The notes below the pieces were generated by a model that did not search any database, was not told the origin of the DNA, and was given only the letters and a program-made list of their open reading frames with translations. From NCBI GenBank assembly GCA_029263475.1, contig JAJCXK010000071.1, positions 1-64,000 on the forward strand: 64,000 nucleotides of DNA. The letters run 5' to 3'. A program made the position numbers and the translations under genes. Below, piece by piece: positions 19,588-30,183 of this stretch (position 1 is the first letter of the stretch; each line of letters opens with the position of its first letter). Origin of the DNA: Candidatus Nitrosopumilus sp. GTDB taxonomy: Archaea; Thermoproteota; Nitrososphaeria; Nitrososphaerales; Nitrosopumilaceae.

Positions 19588-19965
19588 ATGAAGTTAGACT
19601 CTGAACTCACATTACGAATTTTAGAAAAAGTAGGTGTATATTCCAATAGATTTTCAATTCCTGAACCTAAAATGTTACTTACTACAAAGGAAGTTCTTGA
19701 CATGCCTCGTAAAATGACTGAGGGTAGGAGAACCTCTGCTTACAAATACTATGGTGTATCATACCTCCAACACAATCTGGTTTTTATCAATGTGCGAAAA
19801 ATTCCTGACGAAAAAATACTGGAGAATACAATCGTTCATGAGCTAATCCACATGAGGTTTCCATATCTTGCACATGGAAAAAGATTCAACAAACTGGTCA
19901 GACAGGGCCTAAAAGGAAAATCATTTTTACCCTACCGAAAAAGGAGTAAAACCCTTGGCGTTTGA
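19588..19965 (+). CDS. SprT-like zinc metalloprotease
   Basis: HELIHMRF...HGKRFNKL motif. Confidence 0.75.
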   Translation: MKLDSELTLRILEKVGVYSNRFSIPEPKMLLTTKEVLDMPRKMTEGRRTSAYKYYGVSYLQHNLVFINVRKIPDEKILENTIVHELIHMRFPYLAHGKRFNKLVRQGLKGKSFLPYRKRSKTLGV

Positions 19966-20070
19966 TCTAGTTCCAAATAATTAATTGAATATTCTGTAGT
20001 AATCCAATAGGCGTGTTGAATATTCCATCTGAAAATTATTTGATCCGCTGTATGCTGTTTTTGATTCGAG

Positions 20071-20262
20071 TTACTGCTGTACGTCATCTACAATTAACGT
20101 CATGTCTAATTCATCAATTTGATCTTGTATCGCTTTTTTTAAAGTCATGTTGTGCTTGTCGCAGAATTTGAAATAGTTGTCAGCCGTATGAAAACATCCA
20201 CAAATCCACTGTGTTTCCTTGTCTCCCTCTACTGTCCACTTGGAATATTTGTGTTCAGACAT
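20071..20262 (-). CDS. Small hypothetical protein
   Basis: 63-aa ORF between annotated genes. Confidence 0.5.
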   Translation of the reverse strand: MSEHKYSKWTVEGDKETQWICGCFHTADNYFKFCDKHNMTLKKAIQDQIDELDMTLIVDDVQQ

Positions 20263-20319
20263 GTTTTGTAAGTGATTGGCAGTCTAAAGAATTTTTCTTA
20301 AATAAAAAGGAAAAAATGT

Positions 20320-20577
20320 TTAAGGACAGCCTTCCATCTTTTGGATAAAGTAGCCGTTGTCCTTAATTGCCTGCTCTACAGGCTCTGGTGCTCCTTGTGA
20401 GTGACAGAAAGTACATTCATTTGTTGTCATTTCTGCTTCTCCTTCGCCGACAGATTTGAGCCATTCTTTACCGTATGTAAGGGCCTTGTCGTGATCTTTT
20501 TCACCAGTGATTACATCAAAGTGCATGGTATGTCCATCTGCTGCTTTGACATAAGTGTCGTATACGTGAATTTCCAT
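20320..20577 (-). CDS. DUF2024-like protein
   Basis: MEIHVYDTYVKAADGHTMHFDV. Confidence 0.7.
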   Translation of the reverse strand: MEIHVYDTYVKAADGHTMHFDVITGEKDHDKALTYGKEWLKSVGEGEAEMTTNECTFCHSQGAPEPVEQAIKDNGYFIQKMEGCP

Positions 20578-20664
20578 GATTCTAATCAAAAAAAGGGATA
20601 TTTAATCTAAAACGCAAATTCGTATTTACCCATACACAATTAATCTTGTGATTCAAATTCTGAG

Positions 20665-21961
20665 ATGACAATGTTGGGACTCACAAAACAGCAGAAAACC
20701 GTTGTACTGGGATCTTGGTTGGGTTGGTCCCTTGATGGATATGATCTGGTCTTGATGTTACTTGTGATCCCGCTGATCAGTGAGCTGTTTTTCCCACTGG
20801 CAGATCCAACGTTTGCTATACTTGCTACTTTTGCAGCGTATGTTGTTACTCTGATCATGCGTCCGTTTGGAGGTGCGTTCTTTGGAAATTTTGGGGACAA
20901 GTTTGGACGTAAAAAATCAATGATCATCACCATCATGGGATTCTCAATTGCAACGTTTGCAACTGGACTGTTGCCTACATGGGAAATGGTGGGACTGATG
21001 GCACCGATATTTCTAATACTGTTGAGATTCTTGCAGGGGTTTTTTGCAGGGGGAGAATGGGGCAGCGGTGCCGTAATAACAATGGAGACGGTACCGAAAA
21101 AACATAGGGGGTTGCTTTCGGGATTTCTTCAAAGCAGATTCAATTTCGGTTTTGTAATTGCCGCAGTTGTATTTCAATTCACACTGTCAATGTTTCCGGC
21201 AGAACAGTTTGCAGAGATAGGGTGGAGGGTGATGTTTTTCACTGGAATCATTCCTGGACTTGTTGCGCTGTTTATTCGATTTAAAATGTCAAAGTCGGAA
21301 GCATGGTTGACAAAGCAGAAACAAACCGAAAAAAAAATCACCTATGCGTCAACTGCTTTTTTCAAAACCTGAACGAAAGCGATTCTTTTTTGCATTGATC
21401 TTGATGACTGGACTTATGTTTTCATACTATGCCTCAATGGGATTCTTTCCAACATTCTTGCAAAACTATATGGTTTTGGAAAAATCTGAAATTGCATCTC
21501 TGATGATAGTTGCAACCGTTACCTCTCTTACCGGAACCATCTTTGCAGGATATCTGAGTCAGATTATAGGACGGATGAGGGCGATTGCTGTTTTTTCATC
21601 TGCCTCTCTAGTTCTTGCAATACCTGTTTTGTATGGCTTGTTTAATGCTTCAACTTTTTTTGAAAGAATCATCTTCACAATCATTCTGATCATGATTGCC
21701 ACTTCTGGGTTTGGTCCTATGCCTGCATTTTTATCTGAGCGATTTTCAACTGGTATTAGAAACAGTGCGAGCGGATTTGCCTATAACGGAGGCTTGCTTT
21801 TTGGTTCATGGGCTCCATTAATTGCAGTTAGTCTACTATCTGGTAAAGGAGATCTTATACCGTTTTTGCTTGCTACAACTGTGATTGTTGGTGCCTTGAT
21901 AATGATTGTGGGTGCCAAAATTAATCCCGAGACACGTGATGTTGATCTTGCAAAGTCTTAG
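20665..21961 (+). pseudogene. MFS transporter split by a frameshift (track ORFs 20665-21372 and 21344-21961)
   Basis: First ORF has TM1-6 with GDKFGRKK; second continues with TM7-12; a 9-A run lies just before the break. Confidence 0.8.
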
Positions 21962-22009
21962 GATCTCTTGTTTCGCAACTGTTTTCTAATCCTGGAGTGA
22001 CAAATATCT

Positions 22010-22398
22010 ATGAAGTATTTTGTTGAAGTCAAGATAACTCCATCTTCAGACATACTTTTAGAGTTAGATGATGCAAATTCTCCAAACACAGTGCATGATT
22101 TTATTGAAAAATTACCCTTTACGGTGAATCTTAATGTGTGGGGCGATGAAATCTACACTTCAAAATCACCTGTCTCCCAATCTGAAGAAAATGCCAAGTC
22201 TACTGTATGTCTAAATGACGTTGATATTGGCCAACTGGCAAGGCGATATGCCTATTTTATGGTCCGACGCCGATGGGAAAACCTGGGGAAATCACTCCTG
22301 CATCACCTGTCAACATAATTGGGAAAATTATCTCTCCTGACAAATCTGTTTTGGACAGTGTAAACAGTGAGCGTGCAACTTTCAGATTGAAGTCTTGA
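22010..22398 (+). pseudogene. Cyclophilin-like (TM1367/DUF369-type) protein with a frameshift near 22221-22227
   Basis: N-terminal ORF reaches VWGDEIYTSK...; another frame supplies YWPTGKAICLFYGPTPMGKPGEITPASPVNIIGKI up to the stop at 22396-22398. Confidence 0.75.
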
Positions 22399-22399
22399 A

Positions 22400-22825
22400 T
22401 TATTTTTCTATTATTTGTATTTCAGTGATATCTGATTCTAGGATGAATGCCTTGAAGTTTTTATTGATTCCTGAATAGATTATCCATGCTACTGGATTAC
22501 TCTGCATGAATTTTTCATCCGTGTTTGATGGAAATGCATCTGAATTGGGATGTGAATGGAAAATACCTACAATCTCCATCCCTCTTTCCTCTGCTGTCCT
22601 GTATGCTTCAATCAGCTGCTCATTTGAAATTGTAAAGCTCATGGGAGATTTTTCAATATTTTCAGTCAGAAAAATGTCTGAAATTTTGTTTACTTTTCCA
22701 AATAGTATGGCACATGATTCGTTGGGCTTTTGGTTTTCTGAATATTCTGATAGGATTTTTTTGTCAGATTGTGATATGATGATTTCCTGCAAGTCTATTC
22801 TACGTTGACAGTTCCTATCATCCAT
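22400..22825 (-). CDS. JAB1/MPN+ (JAMM) metalloprotease-like protein
   Basis: E...GIFHSHPNSDAFPSNTD = JAMM motif. Confidence 0.85.
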   Translation of the reverse strand: MDDRNCQRRIDLQEIIISQSDKKILSEYSENQKPNESCAILFGKVNKISDIFLTENIEKSPMSFTISNEQLIEAYRTAEERGMEIVGIFHSHPNSDAFPSNTDEKFMQSNPVAWIIYSGINKNFKAFILESDITEIQIIEK

Positions 22826-23892
22826 GGGTGCAAAATACAATAGTATTCGTAGCTTCCTGCTTCTGAAAACGTGAACTCATACAAGTCTCCTGCAGACATT
22901 ATGTCTGAATCAAACACTTCGTCATATCCTACATCTGGGTTGCCTGAAGTTGCAGTATGCATTGTACTGTCTACATTTTCCCATACCACTGTGGTTCCAA
23001 CTGACACATCAATTATTTCTGGATCATAAAACAACTGTCCTTCGTCGGGAATTGCAGCGCCGTCTGGAATCATCACCTTGATTGGTTCCTTTGCCTGCTC
23101 AATAACTATTGATGCGACCATCCATGGATGTACGATGCACAAGTATTCGTATTCACCAATTTCCATGTCTGTCGTATCTAGTCTGTACACTTCACCTGCG
23201 CCCATCAAACTGGAATCAAACGTTTCTCCAAAGTCTGTTGCACTCGTTACTGTATGCGCCACTGTGTCCGCATTCGTCCATTCAATGGTATGCCCCTGTG
23301 AAACTATTGCGATATCTGGTGCATAGTCTGGATTTCCTTCCTGCGCTGAGTCTACAAGAATCTCAATTGCAAATATCGGTCCAGACGGTGTGATGTCTGT
23401 TTCTGGCTCTTCGACTCCTATTTCTTGAGGGATCATGTATGTGTCTGGAGCTGAGAAAATCCCAAATGATACCCACATGATTATTCCCATCGCCGATGCG
23501 ATTGCTGAAATTCCTCCAACTGGTTTTGCAACGCTTGGATGTTTCATTGATAAATATGCAAAGACAATTGCGGGGAATGCAATAGCCATTAAAATTCCTG
23601 CTAATGTCACTGTAAAGTTTGATGTATTCATGGTACCCATGGCATACATTCCAAATCCTAACGATATCGACAAAATTACTAAAGCCGTTGCTTTGGCCCT
23701 GTTGCTAGTTGAGACGCCTCCATCTAAGATGCCTGCGGCTAGAAAAATCAATCCGACAAACATTGTAAGCCCAGTCAAGGCATGCATGCCGTCAATGAAT
23801 GTATGTGCGATTCCTGCATACGACAGTGTAAGTCCAGCCAAGCCTATGGCTGTGAGTCCCATTCCAGGCATCATGAGGTCCCAATTACTCAT
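22795..23892 (-). CDS. Polytopic membrane protein with two C-terminal plastocyanin-like domains
   Basis: Several TM segments; two HTVTS/HTATS...YEYLCIVHPWM/YEYYCILHPWM copper sites. Confidence 0.85.
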   Translation of the reverse strand: MSNWDLMMPGMGLTAIGLAGLTLSYAGIAHTFIDGMHALTGLTMFVGLIFLAAGILDGGVSTSNRAKATALVILSISLGFGMYAMGTMNTSNFTVTLAGILMAIAFPAIVFAYLSMKHPSVAKPVGGISAIASAMGIIMWVSFGIFSAPDTYMIPQEIGVEEPETDITPSGPIFAIEILVDSAQEGNPDYAPDIAIVSQGHTIEWTNADTVAHTVTSATDFGETFDSSLMGAGEVYRLDTTDMEIGEYEYLCIVHPWMVASIVIEQAKEPIKVMIPDGAAIPDEGQLFYDPEIIDVSVGTTVVWENVDSTMHTATSGNPDVGYDEVFDSDIMSAGDLYEFTFSEAGSYEYYCILHPWMIGTVNVE

Positions 23893-23990
23893 TCAAAATA
23901 GCTGATAGGATTAAGATACTTAATCCTTGCGAAATATGGCAGATCACCTCGACGAAGAAATTAAATGGCTTTGGAATAGTGTAGAGTGAA

Positions 23991-24884
23991 TTGGGATTTA
24001 ATGAAATACTGGAGATATCAAAACCTAGAATTGTGGTTCTTTTAGTAATTACTGCAGTTACGTCCATGTATGCAGCTAGTAAGCTGGTTCCTGGTACGCC
24101 TGAGCTTGAATATTGGTATTATTTACACATAATCGTGGCTGGTGGACTAGCTTCTGCTGGCTCTAGTGCTCTGAATCACTATTATGACAAAGACATAGAT
24201 CCGAAAATGACTAGAACAAGTAAGAGGCCCATTCCATCTGGACGGATGAAGGCATCAAATGTCTTGGTTTACGGGTTGGCTGTAAGCTGCATCTCCGTAA
24301 TATACGGTTATTTTGCATTAAATGCTGTTTCTGCATTCTTTATCGCGGTAGGAATTTTCTCATATGTGATAATTTACACTGTATGGCTAAAACGTAGAAA
24401 TTCTTCAAACATTGTAATTGGCGGAATCGCCGGTAGTGCTGCAGCATGGGCAGGATGGACTGCAGCTACGGGAAGTATGGATCTGTTGGGGTTCTTGGTT
24501 GGATTCCTGGTGTTTGTGTGGACTCCTTCTCACTTTTGGTGCCTTGCGATGAAAATCAAAGATGAATATGCTCAAGCCGAAGTTCCAATGCTTCCTGTGG
24601 TAATTGGAATGCAAAAAACATCAAAGTTTATCTTGGGTAATACGCTGATTTTGATTCCTTATTCCTTACTGCTTTCGTTTATTCCTGATGGCATGGGAAT
24701 CGTTTACACTGCTATTGCAATTGTTTCTGGAGTGCTGATGCTTGTCTATCACTACAAACTGACAAAGAATCCGACCTCAGAGTTTGCTTGGAAAGCGTAC
24801 AAGGTTACTGCACCATATCTGACAATAATTTTTGTAGCAGTTGCGTTGGATGCAGCATTTCACTATAATTTGCCGTCGTTTTAA
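23991..24884 (+). CDS. ctaB: Protoheme IX farnesyltransferase (heme O synthase)
   Basis: KPRIVVLLVITA, NHYYDKDIDPKMTRTSKRPIPSG, WTPSHFWCLAM. Confidence 0.93.
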   Translation: MGFNEILEISKPRIVVLLVITAVTSMYAASKLVPGTPELEYWYYLHIIVAGGLASAGSSALNHYYDKDIDPKMTRTSKRPIPSGRMKASNVLVYGLAVSCISVIYGYFALNAVSAFFIAVGIFSYVIIYTVWLKRRNSSNIVIGGIAGSAAAWAGWTAATGSMDLLGFLVGFLVFVWTPSHFWCLAMKIKDEYAQAEVPMLPVVIGMQKTSKFILGNTLILIPYSLLLSFIPDGMGIVYTAIAIVSGVLMLVYHYKLTKNPTSEFAWKAYKVTAPYLTIIFVAVALDAAFHYNLPSF

Positions 24885-24887
24885 TAA

Positions 24888-25184
24888 TTATTTGTCTACG
24901 CCGGGAAAGCTTGCCTCGTAGTCTTTTTCCATAGCTTCCTTGTTTTGTTGTTCTATTTTATCGACTGTTTTTTCAACCACCACTACCTCTATCCTTCGTT
25001 CATCTTTTGTTATCCATGATACGGTGATGAGTCCTAAAATCTCCAAGTCCAAAAGTATTTTGTTAAATCTGTCATTTGCAATTACGTGTCCGTCTTTAAC
25101 CAAGCTTTTAGAAAGCTCAACATCTGTTAGACGATCCACTTCTTTGATTTTATCATATACTGTATTTCGAATTGGTATTGCCAT
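24888..25184 (-). CDS. Small winged-helix-like hypothetical protein
   Basis: 98-aa ORF immediately downstream of the Cdc48 gene; helical pattern. Confidence 0.6.
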   Translation of the reverse strand: MAIPIRNTVYDKIKEVDRLTDVELSKSLVKDGHVIANDRFNKILLDLEILGLITVSWITKDERRIEVVVVEKTVDKIEQQNKEAMEKDYEASFPGVDK

Positions 25185-25186
25185 TT

Positions 25187-27364
25187 TTATCCGTAGAATG
25201 ATTTATTCTCTGTCTTTGGTACAACGTTAGATATACTTTCCTTTACTGCATTATACCAATGATCCACTTCTTTAGTGATGGATGGGTTAATTTGATTCAA
25301 ACTATTTGAAAAGTCCTGATTTGAAATTTCTGTTGACTTTCTCCTCATTGCTTCAACCGCAGATTCTCTGCAAAGTGCGGCAAGGTCTGCACCTGAATAA
25401 TTCTGAGTGGTAATTGCAATCTCTTGCAATTTTACATCCTTTGCCAATGGCATTTTTTCTGTCAAAATTTTGATTATCTCCAATCTTCCTTTTTCATCTG
25501 GGGGTGCTACATAAAGTGTTAAATCTAATCTGCCTGTTCTTAATAGGGCATTATCTAAAATATCTGGCCTGTTTGTTATTCCAATCACCACTACCCTTGA
25601 TGATGAACCCTCTTCGATCTCAGTCAGAAGCTGACTCAGCAGTGTCTCACCTCCTGCATTTTCTCCAGATTTGGAACGTATAAGCGAGTCCAGTTCATCG
25701 AAAATCACCACGCATGGTGAAGCTGCCTTTGCTTTTCTAAAAATTTCCCTGATGGCTTTTTCAGATTCTCCTAACCACTTTGAAAATACTTCTGGACCTC
25801 TAACCAAAATCATGTTTGCACCTGTTTCGGTAGCTAGTGCACGTGCAAGTAGGGTCTTTCCACATCCTGGTGGACCGTAAAGCAAAGCTCCTTTTGGCGG
25901 TCTTATTCCCATCTTTGTAAATTTACTTGGCTCCTTCATCGCTGTGGTAAGGTTGTCTGATAATGATTTTTTTACGTTCTCCAGTCCACCAACGTCACGC
26001 CACCATACTTTTGGTCTTTCAACATAAAATTCTCTCATTGCCGTGGGAACCACGTCTTGCATTGCATCATAAAAGTCAATTAGCTTAATCTGCATGGATT
26101 GTAATACTTCTGTTGGGATTTTCTCAGTTTCAAGATCTATTTCTGGTAGATATCTTCTGATTGATTTTAGTGCCGCTTCCCTGCACAGTGATTTAAGATC
26201 CGCACCTGTATATCCGTGCAAATCCAATGAAAGATCCTTAAGATCTATGTTGTCACTGAGTGGCATTCCTCTGGTATGAATTTCAAGAATTTCCAATCTT
26301 CCCTCTTCGTTTGGTACTGATACCTCAAATTCTCTGTCAAATCTTCCTGGCCTTCTAAGTGCTGGATCAACACTGTCTGGTCTATTTGTTGCACCTAGTA
26401 CGACTACATTTCCTCTGTCATCCAAACCATCCATCAACGCTAACAATTGGGCAACCACTCTTTTTTCTACGTCTCCATAGACTTCTTCTCTTTTTGGAGC
26501 TATTGCATCGATTTCATCTATGAATATTATGCTTGGAGCATTATCTTTTGCATCTTTGAATATGTCTCTGAGCTTGGCTTCTGTTTCTCCATAATACTTG
26601 TTCATGATTTCAGGACCGTTTATCGGATACATGTTGGCCTCTGATTCACTTGCTATTACTTTTGCAAGTAGGGTCTTTCCACATCCTGGCGGACCGTAAA
26701 GTAAAATTCCACTATGTGGCTCAACTCCTAGTCTTGCAAACAATTCCGGATGTTTTAGTGGTAATTCTACGATTTCACGCATTGCCTTTACTTCCTGTCC
26801 TAATCCTCCTACTTCTTCGTACGTCACCCTGACTTTTCTATCTACGGTTGTTTCTTTTGAAATACTAAGTACTGTAGTCCTATCCATCTTGACTACTCCT
26901 TTGGGAGCTGTTTTTGTAATTTTGAAATCTATGGAATTTCCTAAAATCATCACTGATATCTCATCGCCATGTGCAATTGGCATTCCTTTTAATCTGTCTT
27001 GAATAAAATCTGTAAATTCCTTGTCTATTGAAATCGAACCGTTAACTGGTATTAGTGATACTGTTTCTGCAATCTTTGATATGGCTCTTCTAATCTTGAC
27101 AAAATCGTTTAATGACGCGCCAACATTCTTTCTTGTTTGTCCGTCAACCCTTACGATATTTCTTTCTTTTTCGTCCTCATCTATTGGCCACACTACTGCA
27201 CAGCTAGATCTTGAACCCATAATCTCAATTATGTCTCCTGGTGAAACCTTGAGAAAATCCATAGCTTCTGGGCCTATCCTTGCACGTTTTTTACCTATAT
27301 CTCGTTGTTTTGCTTCACCAATTCGCATCTGCAAAGGCTCGTCTTTGCGTGCCGAAAAAACCAC
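25187..27364 (-). CDS. Cdc48/VCP-like AAA ATPase
   Basis: Two AAA domains ([26 protein letters not shown]) plus N-domain. Confidence 0.95.
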   Translation of the reverse strand: MVFSARKDEPLQMRIGEAKQRDIGKKRARIGPEAMDFLKVSPGDIIEIMGSRSSCAVVWPIDEDEKERNIVRVDGQTRKNVGASLNDFVKIRRAISKIAETVSLIPVNGSISIDKEFTDFIQDRLKGMPIAHGDEISVMILGNSIDFKITKTAPKGVVKMDRTTVLSISKETTVDRKVRVTYEEVGGLGQEVKAMREIVELPLKHPELFARLGVEPHSGILLYGPPGCGKTLLAKVIASESEANMYPINGPEIMNKYYGETEAKLRDIFKDAKDNAPSIIFIDEIDAIAPKREEVYGDVEKRVVAQLLALMDGLDDRGNVVVLGATNRPDSVDPALRRPGRFDREFEVSVPNEEGRLEILEIHTRGMPLSDNIDLKDLSLDLHGYTGADLKSLCREAALKSIRRYLPEIDLETEKIPTEVLQSMQIKLIDFYDAMQDVVPTAMREFYVERPKVWWRDVGGLENVKKSLSDNLTTAMKEPSKFTKMGIRPPKGALLYGPPGCGKTLLARALATETGANMILVRGPEVFSKWLGESEKAIREIFRKAKAASPCVVIFDELDSLIRSKSGENAGGETLLSQLLTEIEEGSSSRVVVIGITNRPDILDNALLRTGRLDLTLYVAPPDEKGRLEIIKILTEKMPLAKDVKLQEIAITTQNYSGADLAALCRESAVEAMRRKSTEISNQDFSNSLNQINPSITKEVDHWYNAVKESISNVVPKTENKSFYG

Positions 27365-27646
27365 CTATTTCATGTCTACTGACATTCTACTCATATTGAG
27401 TACTTCAAATTCACTTACGCCATCTACTGCTCTTATGGCTGCTTCCAATGCATCCATTTGACCTTCTTTATCTTCGACAATAAACTCTGCCTTTATGCAT
27501 TCTAATCCGAATGCCAATGGTTCTTTTGCATGTCTTTTCATTGAAATCCCATCTTTTAATGATGATTTTATAGATTCAGCCAATTTATCAAGATCTACTT
27601 CCATTCCCTTAGGGAGAATTTTAGTGATTAGCAATAATTGAGCCAT
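27365..27646 (-). CDS. ef1b: Elongation factor 1-beta
   Basis: [19 protein letters not shown]...[21 protein letters not shown]. Confidence 0.9.
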   Translation of the reverse strand: MAQLLLITKILPKGMEVDLDKLAESIKSSLKDGISMKRHAKEPLAFGLECIKAEFIVEDKEGQMDALEAAIRAVDGVSEFEVLNMSRMSVDMK

Positions 27647-27650
27647 ATTT

Positions 27651-27833
27651 TTAAGGTCCCTGAAAATTACATGAAGAACAAGTATAGTCTCTTGCCGCTT
27701 CCCTGCAACTTTGACATCTCCAAATTAAATCCACGCCACAACCCGGGCAGTTAAATTTCACGCATTTATCATTAGGCATAATATGTCTGTGACAGCAACT
27801 ACATGTTGGTAATGAAATAGTAGATGACGACAT
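27651..27833 (-). CDS. Zinc-ribbon RNA-binding-type protein
   Basis: Four CxxC pairs (CSCC, CPGC, CQSC, CSSC). Confidence 0.8.
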   Translation of the reverse strand: MSSSTISLPTCSCCHRHIMPNDKCVKFNCPGCGVDLIWRCQSCREAARDYTCSSCNFQGP

Positions 27834-27886
27834 GTTCAAATTTTCTGCAAACATCATTTATACCTTCCCTAAAAATTAAACTTGAT

Positions 27887-29035
27887 TTAACGTAGTTTTT
27901 TAACTTCGCTACTCATTAGAATCTGAACTGTTTTCATGGAACCTTTCAATCCTAGTAATCGAATAATTGATCCGGTGTGAAAGTCAAAATCATCTTTTTC
28001 AGAAATTTCTTTAATTATTTCCGGAGTGATGGAATCAAATAATTGGTTTATTGTATTGTTGTCAATTCTTTCCAAAATTTTTCGTGCCAATGACTGTTTT
28101 TCAAACTCTTTGCCAAATCTTGAAGTCCATCTTTTTTGATATTGATTAAGATCGCTCTGGTTACCTGTTTTTAAAAATTTGGAAATTGCTTGTCCTGCAA
28201 AAATGCCTCCCATGCCACTAGTGAAAATTCCTCCTGCAGTTGTTGGTTTTGCTTGTCCTGCGGCATCTCCTATGAACACTGTTTCATTTTCTACAAATTT
28301 TTTAATGGGGCCTTTAATCCATATGGGTGCAAAAATTTTCCTTATGGTTGAAAATTCACCCCTATCTTTGAGAAAACTATCCATTACTTCTGAAACATTG
28401 ATGCCTCTTCCTGCAATACCTACTTTCCCTTTACCCTCACTTGAAGGTATTATCCATGCAAAAAATCCCGGATACTTTTCTTGATCAAAAATCACTTCTA
28501 CCTTTCCGTTCCTGATCCACTTTGCGTAAATTTCATACTGTGCTGATGATAAAATTCCTGTCCTATCTCTGTGAATGAGTGAAGATACTCCCCTGGCATC
28601 GACAAAAATGCTGCAATCTATGTGTTCCTCATTTGTTCTAATGCCAGTTTTTGTTTTTTCTTGAAAACTTGTTCTTACTTTAATAATTGTCCCGTTATTT
28701 TGAGCCTGAAATGCTATTTGCTTATCTAGCTCTCTTCTGCTGATTTCAATAACTTTTTGCTTTTTTGAATTAATTGTAAAACTATTTCCACTTGGAGATG
28801 TGATCTTTGCATGTTCTATTTTATGTTCAAAAGTTTTTCTAAATGGGATAATACCTATCTCGTTTAATCCTGAAATGCTGACAAGACCTCCACAATGCTC
28901 TGGTGTTCCGATCTCGTAATCTTCTTCAATCACAAGTACTGTGAACCCCTTTGAGGAAATCTCCCTGGCACATAGCAATCCTGAAATACTTCCACCTGCA
29001 ATCACTACATCAAAACCCACAGATATGGTTTCCAA
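27887..29035 (-). CDS. Geranylgeranyl reductase family FAD-dependent oxidoreductase
   Basis: VVIAGGSISGLLCAREIS, EHCGGLVS, FIGDAAGQAKPTTAGGIFTSG. Confidence 0.88.
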   Translation of the reverse strand: METISVGFDVVIAGGSISGLLCAREISSKGFTVLVIEEDYEIGTPEHCGGLVSISGLNEIGIIPFRKTFEHKIEHAKITSPSGNSFTINSKKQKVIEISRRELDKQIAFQAQNNGTIIKVRTSFQEKTKTGIRTNEEHIDCSIFVDARGVSSLIHRDRTGILSSAQYEIYAKWIRNGKVEVIFDQEKYPGFFAWIIPSSEGKGKVGIAGRGINVSEVMDSFLKDRGEFSTIRKIFAPIWIKGPIKKFVENETVFIGDAAGQAKPTTAGGIFTSGMGGIFAGQAISKFLKTGNQSDLNQYQKRWTSRFGKEFEKQSLARKILERIDNNTINQLFDSITPEIIKEISEKDDFDFHTGSIIRLLGLKGSMKTVQILMSSEVKKLR

Positions 29036-29401
29036 ATCAATTATTTAATTCAAAAGAAATGGATGATAATCACACTATTATTGCAAAATTTGATATTCTA
29101 AATTTCATTTATTGAGTCGGTGTTCAAAATATTCAAAAATATGTTAAGATATTAGAATCAAAAATAATTATATTTTTGATGATGGTTCTAATACTGATCT
29201 TGAATTTTCAAAAATACTATTTACTTGATGCTAATGATTGGATGAACAAATGAATGGTATGGTGTCTGTTGTAAAATGAAATAGTATTTTTGTAAAATTA
29301 TATTCCTGTGTTTGATTGTTATTTCAAGATTAAGATTTTGAATCCAAGTACTGTGTTCATATGGGTGTGCTGGAGTCAGTCATTCGGGTCGTTGTATTTT
29401 T

Positions 29402-29521
29402 TTAATTTTCCTGTTTTTGGAGACGTTGTTTCCTGCACTTGTTACAAATGGCCTCAAAGATTTCATCGTCAAACACTAGTGATACTCCTGAAGAGTGACA
29501 TTTTGAACATAATCCTTTCAT
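29402..29521 (-). CDS. 39-aa zinc-ribbon microprotein (MKGLCSKCHSSGVSLVFDDEIFEAICNKCRKQRLQKQEN)
   Basis: Manual translation; CxxC...CxxC. Confidence 0.5.
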   Translation of the reverse strand: MKGLCSKCHSSGVSLVFDDEIFEAICNKCRKQRLQKQEN

Positions 29522-29777
29522 GGAATTCTAGTGATAATTAGAAGAAATTTGAATGATGTTGTTGAAATTTGATTCGATCATGGTCAACAGTTTTTCAGGT
29601 TTGAAATTAACTATATTTTATGTAATGTAAGCCGTGAACAAAGTATCTTTGAATCTGTCTTGGATTTGGTGTCTGATCATTAATTATTTCAAATTTAACG
29701 TGCTAAATTTTGTAAATATGGGCAGTTTGATGTTTTAAATTCAAAAGTTTTTCATTAAACCTATTTTTCATGATTGT

Positions 29778-30131
29778 ATGGGAGATATCAAACAGGTTAT
29801 CGTAGTCAGAACTGATCTTGGCATGGGGAAAGGAAAGATTGCCGCACAAGTGGGACATGCTTGTGTTCTCGGAGCTGAACATGTAAGAAAATCGCATCCT
29901 GAGTGGTATCGTGAATGGTGGGGAGGACAGGAAAAGGTGGTCGTTAAAGTCTCTGGAATCAAAGATTTACAAGAAGTAAAAAGACACGTGATTGATTTGA
30001 ATCTTCCTTGGTCTGAAGTAACTGACGCTGGCCATACCCAAATTACCCCTGGTACAACAACATGTATTTCAATTGGACCTGCTCCTGAAAATTTGATTGA
30101 TAGAATAACTGGCGATTTAAAATTACTATGA
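29778..30131 (+). CDS. pth2: Peptidyl-tRNA hydrolase (Pth2)
   Basis: VVRTDLGMGKGKIAAQVGHA...TDAGHTQITPGTTT. Confidence 0.95.
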   Translation: MGDIKQVIVVRTDLGMGKGKIAAQVGHACVLGAEHVRKSHPEWYREWWGGQEKVVVKVSGIKDLQEVKRHVIDLNLPWSEVTDAGHTQITPGTTTCISIGPAPENLIDRITGDLKLL

Positions 30132-30183
30132 ACTGCATTTTGTTGGAATAAGATATAACAAGGCTATCGTTGTTTTTTATTAT

